Source: Onchocerca lupi
Lineage: Eukaryota; Nematoda; Chromadorea; Rhabditida; Onchocercidae
Length of the DNA stretch: 64,000 bases
Assembly (NCBI GenBank): GCA_028564675.1
Contig: JAOVVO010000353.1
Coordinates: 1 to 64,000 of the forward strand
Direction: 5' to 3'
Below are positions 22,965-35,400 of this stretch, piece after piece. The stretch's first letter is position 1, and the number at the start of each line of letters is the position of its first letter. The translations under genes were made by a program, and so were the position numbers. Under the pieces are notes generated by a model that did no database searches, was not told where the DNA came from, and saw only the letters and a list, made by a program, of their open reading frames with translations.

Positions 22965-24730
22965 ATATTTGAAACATAAACCAAATAGGAGGAGATACGA
23001 TATACAATCTATACTGTCTTTCGTAGAACTATGGTTATTCGAATCAAGGAAATTTCAGTGATCATAATTTCCTATTTTCTAGTTGTCTAAATTGGCATCC
23101 GATGCACAGCTTTCGACGCAACATAACTCGTCTTTCCTCTCATACCTTCTACTCGGCGACTTGGATAGATGTTTGGAAGTTTTGATTTCAACTGACCGTC
23201 TTCCGGAGGCTACGTTTTTTGCACACACGTACTGTCCGTCTCAGGTTAGTGTAAGCACATTTAATTTCATTAGTCCTTGTCACTTTTTTTTTTTCTTTAT
23301 AGGCGATTCTCGAAAATTTTTTTTTAAAGCTGGGATTTCATGTTTCAGGTCGATCGCGTTGTATCATTATGGAAGGAGAAGATCTCCCGTAAGATATTAG
23401 ACGGTCAAAAGGTTTTTATTGCATTTCATTTTGCATCCTGCATTCCTGATTTATTTTTTGATTTCCTTTCGGATTTTTGGTCTCTTGTTTAGTTTAGCAT
23501 TTTATTGTAGAACATTGGTGAAAGTCTCGCGGAGCCGTCAAAATATCCGAATCTTTTTTCGGGTTTCAATGAGTCACTGAAAGCTGAACGTTTTCTTAAA
23601 GAATTAGCAAAGTTGCCAATTAAAGCATCAGCTCATCCACCAACTAATGCACAGCGTAATATTCTTGAAGAAATGGCAGAGGCAGAAAAATCAGGTTGAC
23701 GGTTAATCTACTGACGGAATTAGTCGAAAAATATTGAAAGTTGTTACACGGTTTTGTTTCAGGTACATTAATTTTTCATGAAGATGGAGCTGCAGAATTG
23801 TTGAGAAACGGAAATACTGTTCTGAATAGCAGCGTTATAGAAGCATCTCTTATTTCAACTGACTCAACTTTATTATCCGGAAATGCACAGACTGTTCCGA
23901 ATTCCTCGAAGACACTGCTTACCACTTCTACCAGTTCTTTACTGCAGATTCCGTCCAGAACTCCCTACAATTCTGCCCTAACTTTAGTTCCTCAAACAGA
24001 CTCAACATCTCAAACGAGCGACTCTTCCAAATGTCTATCAGAGCAATACTTTTGCACAAAACCAATATCTCATAATTCAGCGCCTCTTTCAGCTGATGTA
24101 AATTCTGATATTAGTGAAAATAGCGAAGAGGAAGACGTAATCTTTTATGATCATCAGTAGAGTATTTTGAAATATTTGCGCATGTGTTAGGTTACGACTG
24201 CTATACTACAAAATAGGGATTGAGATAAAAAAAGATTTCATTCCATTTCCAAATATGCTACCGTTCAAGATAAAATCTTCTTATACTTCAGAGGAATTTG
24301 GTGGATGCAGGCATGGGCCCAGATATTGTTCGTGATCGTGCTCGACCAGATATTGTTCCTTCAAATGGAGGACCGGATGTCGTAGGAAGTGCTGTTCAAC
24401 CTCAACCCGAAGTAGGTATTTGTCTTACACACAGCATCGCTTAATTTTTGCTAGAACCATTGAAAACCAGTATGCATGCCGTATAGTGAAAGCATTTGCT
24501 AAAATTCATTCCTGAATAGAGAATTTTGTTGAAGCATATGTTCTTCCTAGTGTTTTAAATTCTTAGATTTTTTCTAATACTATAATGGTTTTAATATTTA
24601 GGTGGTACAGGATGCAGAACTAAGAAATCAAGAGGGAATAATTACTTGGAGCAATGATGAAGACGAAGATCAGTTTGATGACGATGCTGCGTTCAATATT
24701 GATGATTTGAGTTTAGAAAATGATGAGTGA
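18731..24730 (+). CDS. copb-2: Coatomer subunit beta' (beta'-COP, COPB2), 17 exons, 1062 aa
   Basis: WD-repeat subunit of the COPI coat acting in Golgi-to-ER and intra-Golgi transport; it binds dilysine cargo signals. Exons: 18731-18892, 19102-19357, 19472-19838, 19926-20158, 20488-20636, 20883-20981, 21090-21260, 21385-21496, 21797-21933, 22138-22272, 22382-22717, 23083-23244, 23349-23411, 23511-23694, 23763-24136, 24292-24411, 24602-24730. These give 3189 nt with consistent phase. The N-terminus MPLRLDVKKKLLARSDRVK is the family hallmark, followed by about six WD repeats (ITGSDD, LTSSDD, ISGADDRFVKIWDY, ITGSEDSTVRLWH). The helical domain has IPRDHRTRVAHFLEKQGFKK, DPDHRFELALSLGDLKLAYD and ARDYGGLLLLATS. 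Exon 15 (residues about 856-980) adds a Ser/Thr-rich stretch that the 906-aa human protein lacks. The acidic C-terminus ends NDE. The acceptor of exon 11 adds ten residues relative to human and could instead be an internal AAG site. Confidence 0.95.
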
Positions 24731-27700
24731 TATGATTGGTTGTGTTTTTGGTTAATACTCCAGTTCCTTTATTAATATCTTGTTTTAAGATGGGAGTTTT
24801 ATCATTTGTTAAAGTATATTTCCTTTGTTATATCAATATGTGATACGTTATTTCTTTCTTAATTTATAAATACATTTTTCAAACTGAATTTCTTGCTTCT
24901 TCGTGGAGTGTTTGTCTGTTAACAACTTTAGGGATGCAATTGTTTCAGGTCTTGAAATTCTACAGTTTTTTGTTCATATAATCAGTTTATTCTAGTGAAT
25001 TAAGCTCCAAATTTAATTTACTGATAATTTGGAAATTTATATATCTCGAATAGTTATTTTTTTTAATCTGGATTATATGAATTATGATTTGCATTACAGT
25101 AGTTGGTACTTCCTTTCTTTTATTCCATTTGGTTACTATTTGTTGATTTTGGTTGTCTATGCCCAAGAAACAATAAACATCCTTGTAACAATTTCAATAA
25201 AAAATATTGCTATGTAAAATGTTTTTGTATCGGCCATTACCGCTGTGCTGTTATTCTAAATCATTTCGTAATGAAAGATTGCTAAAGCTTGATCAAAATC
25301 TTGGAGCTTACGTAAAAAAAGTTCAGAAGTTGGCAACTTTTGGTAAGTGGTTTTGTTAGCAATATTTTGATTTTCTAGTTACTACGATCATCCTGTCGGC
25401 GATTTCGTCCCAATGAAGATTCCTGACGTTCCTGAACTTAATTTACACATCAATATTATAAGATATTGCAAAGCTTTTGCGGCAAGGTTCGGGAACTCAA
25501 ATCTCTATTCAAGGGTATATAAAGATGCAGATCTGGAAGTTCAAGTGTTTAACCTTTGATCCCTGACGTGGCATTACAAATTGCAGGATAATAGGTCTTA
25601 TTAATTTTGAACTTTAGTAGTGTTATCTCAACAATAATTTATTGGTTTATACTGGAATGCCGTCTTTGGGCCTCGCCACATTCCTCAGAATTACTTCTCA
25701 CTAGTTTTCTTAGAGATTTTTCTTTAGTTTAGAATATGGAAATAGTAATACCCAAACCAGGAGATACATTTGTATACCGCGCTCCATATGATGTCATCTA
25801 AAATGCTGCGTCATAGAAACGATATCTTTAAAAATATGGGGACCTAAAATTTTCATAATAGATCGTTGTTTAATAGCAGAGTTATTACCAGAATTTTAGA
25901 TCTTAAAAAATCACAGTCTTAAAAATTGAGTATAGGTGGGTTCGATTTTATCCAAGCAGTCCGTAAGCTAGTAAAGTACTGTTCATACTGAGATATTCAC
26001 CTTTTATACATTGTATCTTTTAAATTGTATTATTTCAGTTCAGGGAAAGTTGCTATTTTGGTGATCTGAAAATAAATTTTGTCTTTTAATAAAATTAATT
26101 TGACAAGATCCTTTAAGAACAAATTTATGTTACTGGTTATTTGGTATGACATGAGCATTATTGTTGAGAAAATAGCTGAAATTTCCTGGATGCTCAGCTT
26201 CTTGAAACTTTCGAAAGTTTATTTATGCCTGAAAATTTTTGTAAACATTAAATTATTTCTCAGTTAATTGATTTTTTCATTTCCAACAATGTCTAGCAAC
26301 GCTTTCTTCTCTATACATTTCTTTATCGCTTTCACTTAACTCCTGTGTTTCGCTCCTGCGGTTTTGATTTTGCATTATTTCCTGGTGAATTTTTTATATT
26401 CTACAAAATTATTTCATGATAACATTTTTCCCGCAGTTTTCCTTTTCCTGGCAGTGAGCGATGAGTTCTACAAATTTAGAAAATCATTTAATGATTTTAG
26501 ATTTTGGATTTATGAAATTCCAGAATTTTAGGCCATAATTCGAAATTTTTCGAACTATCTTGAACGACTTCATTTGGTCAAATTCCTTGAATCATATGCA
26601 GATTGAAACCTGATTTTTGTAGCTATTTATTCCTGATTTTATAGGAGACTTTTTTTGTATTTTCAAACTTTTCTTCCATGAGAAAACAAAGACTGAAAGG
26701 TCTCTTACTGGCTTGAACTAAAATACCCAAAATTATATCAAAAGTTGGAATGCAAGGATAAATTAAAATTGATTTATGTAAAATGCATTATTCTGAATTT
26801 CCTTCAAATGAAGAGAGTTAAAAATGAAATCTCATAATACGGTAAAATTATGCGAAAATTACGTCTATTGCGCGAACACTTTTTCTAAAGCTGTTTTTCG
26901 GAAAACGCGATATATTCGGTGCCTTTTATGCAATGATTCTCGGTCAAACGTTGTTACTATGTATAGAAAATGTTTGAAATAGGGAAGAAATGTCTCAAAG
27001 CACTTGTGATATATTTGAGCATTTCTGAAATTTTATAATTTCTGGACTATTTCTCATAGTTAAAAATCTTTTCTTTAATCGATTAGAAACGTAGTCCAGG
27101 TTTTTTTGTAAGCTATAGTTCAAGCCATTTTTTGTTAAATTGGCTATCTTCTATTCTAAAATATTAATTTTCATAATTTTTTGATCATGATTTCACCTCG
27201 TTTGCAGCTAGTTAGGAAATGAACATCGATGACATTATTGCACGGCACACAGTATCAGATGCTAGAATTCTAAAATCAATTTTGCTATAGTACTTCAAAA
27301 CTTTCATTAATTTTATAGGAATTTTGAATTGTAAAATTTCTTGGTATTTGGATTGATAAGTTAAGTTACAGTTTCCTCAAAGAAATGATGATATTTATTC
27401 TGATCTATCTGAATGGACATATCATTTCGCTAATATAATTTAAGAACATATCGTTCATTTCAGCTGAATGATATGTAAGCCATATTATTAGTAAAAACTA
27501 TTCGACAGTTTTTTCTAATTGCTCGATCTGGTGAATTACTGCAATAAGATAGAATCTTTTAGGCAATAGATTATCATTGTTTCTTAAACAAAGAATATAT
27601 TATTAAACAGAATTTCTTCCTGATTGCAATATTGGAAATTTTTCGCTATTTTGAGTGTTTCAGATATTTTACTTAACAGGAAAGAAATACGATATTTTTA

Positions 27701-30700
27701 ACCCTTATGATTGCAGTAACAAACAACTCCTCGTTGGAAACCTTTTTCGCTACAAGGATCATATTAAGATATTGTTTTAATCGAAGCATGTTGATTTTCT
27801 AAGATATGTAACAGACAATATCTCAAAATTACTAGATCACAAATGGATAGGCTCCGATTCAAAATTTCTGGTTATTTCAACTGCTAACTTTTTAGATGCT
27901 AGGTGAAACTTAATCTCATAATTATATCACCATATTTGTGAAATGAATATACTTCTGTACGGTAATCAAAATCTATAACATATCTATTACATAAAAAAGA
28001 AAACTAGATAATCATGTTGTTGATGTCAATTGATGCCTCTACCAAACAATACACAATTTTTCTAGTCTTCTGAAGATGGATTTTTCATATTCTTGCCATT
28101 TATTTTTACGATTAAAATCAATGCCCAGCTCATATCACAAAGAGCAACACATTTAAATTAAAACATTAAAGTATTCCATTCTGATGCGTGCTAGTTTCAG
28201 AATTTTCGTAAGTTATCAAGAAATTGACTGACTGTATGTTTCAACAATAAATTTTGAGAGAGCATTGATTTTTAGAATCCGCATATTTTATTATAAAAAC
28301 TATAAGATTCCCCAAAATTCCAAAAGCAAATCGTTCAGCCAGTTGAATGAGCGTTATTTGAAATGGAATCCGTATTTGATCCTTATATTTTATTTGAGAT
28401 TCAATCTTGATAGACAATTTGAAAAGTAGAAGGAAGTCATATTGTTGACTAAAAAATATCTGGAATCTAAAGCAGAGCTGTCTCATAATGATTGAAACTT
28501 GAATAAAAGTGGACTAAAGTGCTGTGACATCACTTTAACACTGAATCTGTCTGTTAACTGAATTGAAAATGCGCGTCAGCATATGACGATCGAGCATTGA
28601 AATAAAAGGAAATGGAACATCTCTTATGCTCAATTTAATGGAATTTTTTTTACCATTGCTCCTACAACTCTCCAGAAGAGAGTTTATTTTGAACATGTTA
28701 TTCATGATCACTGGTTCATAAATATTCAAATTTTCATCGGATTTTACATTACTAAAATTTAATTTAAAGATTAATTTGATATTTAACTAAGTTGGTACAA
28801 ATATATATCCTTATTTTATATACATGTGAGTTCATTATGTTATGATAATTTGAACCATTTTCGTCATGCTGCTTACATATTACCTTCTCATTATCATCCA
28901 TGTTACTGGATTATGAATTCATTATAACTATTAGCGCCCCTAATTTTTTGCATTCTTTGTTTCAATAATCGAAAATTTTAAAGCAGTGGAGCAGTTATAG
29001 AGGTAACTTTATACTAGCTTGATTAATTCAAATGGACGGATGGATGATGGACCGATTTAGATTATTACATTGACATTTTTTTCTATGGGACATGGAAGAA
29101 GAGTATCGAGATATTTATTATGTTAAAATTCTGTCTAATATTCGTTTAGGGAAGACATAATGATGAATTTTCGGCAACTTTTTTTACAAATTAATGAATT
29201 ACCAAGAAAGTAAACAGAATTCTTAGACTGAAGCCAATTTGGATTTTTTAAAATAAAGTTTCAAAAGAACTTAAACTTTGTTCATTAAAATTTTTATTTA
29301 TTTATTAAAATCAGTATATTACATGCGTAATCACATGTACTTCACTACATCTAAATCGTCCGAATTTTGAAATGATATTTCACATTAATCCTTGAAAATT
29401 CTATACGACATGTCTTGTCCTCTCAAATTTTTGTTCTTCTGGAGAAGGGAATTACTAAGAAACAAGGACAAGAAAGTTGCTTCTCATTCTGAAAATAACA
29501 ATTCTTCAGTGATCGAACTTTTATGTCATAAAACTTTATGAACAATTCTTAAAATTAAGTTTAGAGTACTCAAGATGTATATTATGATCCATCAAATTTT
29601 CATGGAAATATTGTTTTTTTATGGATGAGGTTTGATTTTTTTCTGAATAAACATTTCATGTTATTGATATTCAACGAATTACAAAAAACACTGTTTTCGA
29701 ACCTTTGTTTTTCAGATAAGAAGCAATAAAATTATTCAGCCTGCTAATTTTTGTTCATAAAAATGCTGATATAGTGCCAATTATTAAGTCCCTAAAAATT
29801 AATTTTGAATGAAATTTGAACTCAGAACTTTTGGCAATTAGAACTTTAGGTATTCAAATCATTCTCTATTGCCATGACTGTTGCTAGTTGAAAAATACAA
29901 ATTTGATAATATTTTTGAGTGTCATCATATTTTGATCAGTAGAGATGAGGAAGAAGTTGGTTGTTTGTTGATTATTGAAATAAAAACTTGTTAAAATTTT
30001 GGAATATGTGTGTGTGTGTCTGTTTGGAATTATTTTGTGAAACGACCTTTTTATGAGAAAGGAGGACGAACGGACAAGTTGATGATGGAAGAGGAGCTAG
30101 TGAACCAGATAACGATCAAACGACCTCGCTTTTGCCAGCACTAAACTGACTAAACTGATTGCATCAAACGATATCGTTGGGTTGGGGAAATGGATGAAGG
30201 TGCGTTGATGGTAAGGTGAAGATTTTCCACCAAGAAGTGAAAACGAGTTCTGCCGTCACCGGACTCACTTCATCCATCAGAATCCAGGAATTCCTCCTTA
30301 ACTATCTGATAACCTAAATTTCTAGCTCATCTCTTGTTATTCTGTAGGAGTTTAGCTACATCTATTTGAACAATACTTCTGATGCAAACAAAGACGATAA
30401 TATTTCATGGTCTAATTACGATATCTAAAATGATGTTATCAAGAATATGATCATAATGGATAATGGTTGATAAATATTAATTATGAAAAGTATCCGCGAA
30501 ATGAAAAGTGCCAGAGATTTTGAGATGATATGTTGTTTGGAGTCTGAAATTTATTCTTGAAATTTAAGCAACTTTTGTTAATTTTAAAAATGAAATTTAA
30601 GTCCTTATCCAGCTTAAAAGTGCGAGTTAAGTAGCATAAAAAGACCATGATAGGTTACAAATACTTCTACCTTGGCAGAAAGAAAGATTGATAACATCCA

Positions 30701-32470
30701 GCCCTTTGCTCAAACAAATTTCCGTTTTGCTGCCAGATATCAGAAGGTAAACGGCGCCAGAAGCCAAGTGAATGTAATTCTTACAGACCCAAATTTGAAT
30801 ATCAAATTAACAAAAAAACAATAAAAATACATTTTTCGTACCATTTCCGGTCAAAGCTTGTGTCTTTTTAAAGAAGGGTAAGAATAAAGAAGCTCCATTG
30901 CTATACGAGCTGAGACAACAAAAACCTACTACGATTTCCAGTAGGTTAAAGAATGTGATCAATCATTCTCTTCAGCAAATTACCTCATAGATTGTAAAAA
31001 CATATCCCGACAATAATTTACACCTTTTTTTTTTTCATGAATCGAAATTAAACCGTTTATAGATTAATAAAAGAGATCTCAGATTCCTTCATATCAAATA
31101 ATTTACTAAGAAATGAAGAGGTGAACAGTTCAGCTATTTAAGATAAGAACTTCAAGAATCATCGTTTAACATTTGCGAAAAGAAGAAACCAAATAGGTAT
31201 GTGCTGATCTCATTGCTGTATTTTTTTTTTTTTAAAGTAAAAATAAGGAAGAAAAACAAGAAGCAAGCTTGAGCGCACTACATAGCATTAAATTCCGATT
31301 AGAATTTGAGACTGTCAAAACGAAATATAAGAAACTAAGCCGATATTTATAAGTACTTTCAATCATATAAAAGGGCTTGTTGCAGTCATTATTTCGTCCC
31401 TTTTTATTGCCACTGGTTTTACTTACACAGAATTCTCAATACATCAGATTTATTTGACAATAGATATATGAAAGTGAAGTCTGACAAAATTGACGTGAAG
31501 CCATTTAAAAAAATGTGATACATATCATAATAAGCTTTCAGAAAAGCTAAGATTCCGGAATTTGTTAAAACCGGTTGGTGAACAGTTATGTTAAATTACA
31601 AATATATTTTTAAGAAATCAAGTGACAAAACATCTTAGTGCCATGCAGCTCTAATGCACCTATTCTATAAAAAATGAATCCTGGCAAATCATGAAATTAA
31701 AATTAGATTTGTAAAAGTATTACTTTTTTCAAATGTTTGAGTAGTGCTTCAAAAATTGACTGGATAAAAGAGGAGAAAGTGGAACTCATGGTTTCTTAAC
31801 AAAATAATAACTTCTCTGAGTAATTTGGACTAACCAGAAGAAGGGTGAAGAAATTTGAAAACAAATCGTTCGTCAAAATTCAGGACTGATAATTCATTAA
31901 AATCTTTTTTTCTTTTGAAAGAATCGAAATTTTCATCATTAATATTAGCTGAATTATGTTTAAATTTGATGACAAGAGGAGCGGAGAAATGACAGGATCC
32001 ACATGCGAAATATATCGAATAGTTTAATTTTACAATGAATTAAACAGAAGGCACTTCAAGAACCATTTAATGAACAGAACAAAGCCATACAAATTCATTA
32101 CACAGAAGATCTGGAAAATTACCATTTTTCATTGGTAATGCAGAAAAGTGACTGAGGTCAATGCATGCTTTGTTTCATTACTAACAAAAATTATACGAAA
32201 TTCATTCTCATCTCATTTTGATTTTATCTCTTATTCTTTGCAATAAATGTACAATCGTTTTAACTGAATGAAGTAGAAAATCTTAAGATCTTAAGCAGAA
32301 AACAAAGATAGAAAACATAATGAATTTTGAAGAAAAAAAGTTTCAGGCAGAAATGCAGAATAAAGAGAGGCATAAATAATAAAGCTCGCTTTTTCATGGA
32401 TCACAAGCATGTAGGACTGATTCAAAAATCCGAAAACAAAATTCGGGAAATTTTTAGAAAGATGGTCCAG
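24731..32470. other. Intergenic, between converging COPB2 and GATA-factor genes
   Basis: 7.7 kb of very AT-rich DNA. AATAAA hexamers at 25172 and 25197 could serve COPB2. A TG repeat lies at 30007-30019, and a less AT-rich patch at about 30050-30300 contains a 10-bp inverted repeat (ATGGATGAAG at 30190 and its complement at 30268). Minus-strand open frames at 28241-28486 and 28535-28729 show no recognisable protein features. I see no supported gene. Confidence 0.6.
30007..30019. repeat. Short (TG)n repeat
   Basis: Six to seven consecutive TG dinucleotides in otherwise unremarkable AT-rich DNA. Confidence 0.9.
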
Positions 32471-35400
32471 TTATGAGGCATGAAAAATAAATTGAGCCGG
32501 ATATGGTGTTTGAGTGGCAGCTGGGATATATGCATGCGCTGAAGGTAAATGAAATTTCATATCACTGTAGGGATTCGCCTGTGGCTTCAACATGTCATAG
32601 AATGGTCCTTCTGGTGGGCCACGCTTCTTGTTCTTGTTTTTCGTGCTGATTTTGCGATTTCTAGTCTGAATGCCATCCTTTTTCATTGATATCGGTCGCG
32701 AAATCTGTAAAAAAGAAGTCACTATATTAATCTGCTTCGAACAATTCATGCATTTTTGAATAGATTCATAACTATGCCGGTTTATTTTTTCTTCCAACTG
32801 ATTCATGGGGATCAGTAAATGAATACAAGATTTAATCCAATTTAAAAATGACAAATGTATTAAATATCTCTTGATAGGATAACAAAGGAAGCGCGTAAAA
32901 GAGGTGGCAATGATTGGAACAAACTGTCAAGCCATAGATAAATCATCATTTGTTTGAATTATTGTATTGGAACCAGTGGCAGGCGTACTTTTACAAATTT
33001 TGCGGTAGCTTTATGGCTGTACAGTTTGACGGACGGATCTAACAGCAGCATTGGAGGCAAAAGCATTTCTCGGTTTTCATTCCAGAGCAGAACAATAGCC
33101 TTTCTCTTTACTATGAAAATGGTGTAACAATGGGCTATTTTACAACTTGAACCTTTCGGAACTGAAATTCCAACCTATGCTTGTACGTTTTCGCACCATT
33201 ACTTGACGGAAAGCTTTTCACACCATTACTTGATGGAAAGCTTTTCACACCGTCACTTGACACTACGACCGAAAAAGATTATAAAATTAAAGACTGGAAA
33301 AAATTATGTTAAACTCCAATTTTCCAGAATTTTAGCTTCTCAATATTTGCTTTCCTTTTTAATTTAGGAAAAAAAAAAAACAAAAATCTGTCTAAGATTT
33401 AAATCAATAAGCAGATTGTAAATAATTGGTAAAAAAAACTTTCTATGAGCAATTAACTTCAATAATTGCAGAATGTTTTCATATTTTTCGTAAATATCGT
33501 TTGCTTTCCTGTATAAACTATAAATGGATGCTCAGTGGTAGTCATTTACGATGCCTGGGGCACAACCATTAATCATATTTATGGTTGGTCACTGGGCGCC
33601 TTTTTAGTGACATACAAAATTACAACTCATTGCTCAGTTGTATAAATTCTCTTTTTTTTTAAAATTTGTTAATTACTTGAAAAAACGTAAAATCAGTCCA
33701 AAGTCAACTTTTACACAATTTAATTGACTTGACCGAAAGAGATCTATAATAGCAGGTCAATCTTATGAAAGTGAACATTATGAATCTATCTCATAGCAAA
33801 CTTGCTAATCAAAACAGCCTGGATGATTCGAATCAGCTTCAACTGAGAATGAAAATTTTACATTTTTACAATTTCGTCATATTTTTTGCATCTGCTTTTT
33901 TTATATAAATCAAAGTTTAATGTCAGAAGTGTCATAAGCGAAAATACGTGCAATGTTTGTTTTGCATCATCAATTCAACTGATCTAAATTTTGTCCTGCC
34001 AAATGACTGCATGTTCTGTTCTCTTTTACTCTTTTGAAACTTGACTTCACAGTTTAGCTTCATACCTTGCTCCATCTACCTCTGTTTCACAAATCACTGA
34101 AATTTCGTTATCTTACACTAAATCAGTATTTTGTTGATAATTCACACGCCGGATCTCATTTCAAAAAAATTAGCATTTTTCTTTTCAAAAATTGATTTAC
34201 ATTCTATAACTTCATCCCTATTACACCTTCACTTCTGTTTGTTTCAACTTATAGATACGATATAAGCTAAATTTAAAATAGCTAACGTTGTGCAGTTTAT
34301 GATAAAGACCACAGGCATTGCAAACTGGTTGTCCTAAAGAGTTCCGCCTCCACAGCGTTGTATTATTCGTTTTACAATTGACACATTCGATACCCGTCCT
34401 CTTTTGTGCACTCTGCAAATAAAAATTAAGCATTTATTTTCAAAATTTGTTTATTTTGGCACAACACTTAATGAAATTATGCTAAATTGCCTATTTAAAG
34501 AAGTCAAAAACCCTATCTAATAATCTACATGTTCTCAAATTTAAAGATGAAAAAAAAATTAGTTATAACAAATTCTGATTTAGAACAAAGAACAAATCCT
34601 TTGTCTCTTTGCGGATATAAAAATAAAATAAATGAAGTTACTGCAGCAGTGAAATTTTTTCACACGATTTCTTCAAGATATAAACTCAACAAATTCAATA
34701 CAGATCCAAAATGTAATTTCAAAACCCATTAAAATTTCCATTGAATGTTGCTCTATTAAAATAACATTGAAAAGTTTGCTTTTTTATCAAAGCAAACAAG
34801 TCAAGGTCTAAGTGACTTTTCCCTTTGATAAATTAAGTGTCCAAACACATTCAGTGGGCCGTAAAAGCTCATTCTCAGTGAAGTAAATGCAGCAGCTCAA
34901 CCAAATATTCGTTTTATAGATCACGGTATCATGGATATTACAAGTTGAATTGTTACAATAAATAGTATCAGAAATTATTTGTGTAATTAATCAAACTCTT
35001 TAGACCATGATCTTTGTACATCTTACATTTCCGAATTATTTGCAATATTTTGTTAGAAGAGTTGGGGCTGTTCGTTTTTTGAAAGTTAAAAATACTTCTC
35101 CAAGCCTATCATGAAACTTTTTGTTTCTCATCCATCCTCTCAAGCTCCCTCGTTTTTGTCGCCCTTGTACTTCAACTCTCCCCTTTTTTCCGCTTACATT
35201 CGAATAGGTCGTCGCATCATCCGAGTCTTATGCCTCCTCAAAACCTCCTTCACCCTTCACCTCCTTTTCCTCCCTCTCCCTTGTTTGTCCTTGGAATCCA
35301 CCGATCTTCCCTTCGTCCCTTACTCTTCTCTCCGAGCTTCTAAAAAGCACCGCTTCGATACATTTAATAGCTCAAAGGACGGGAAAACGAGCAAAAATGT

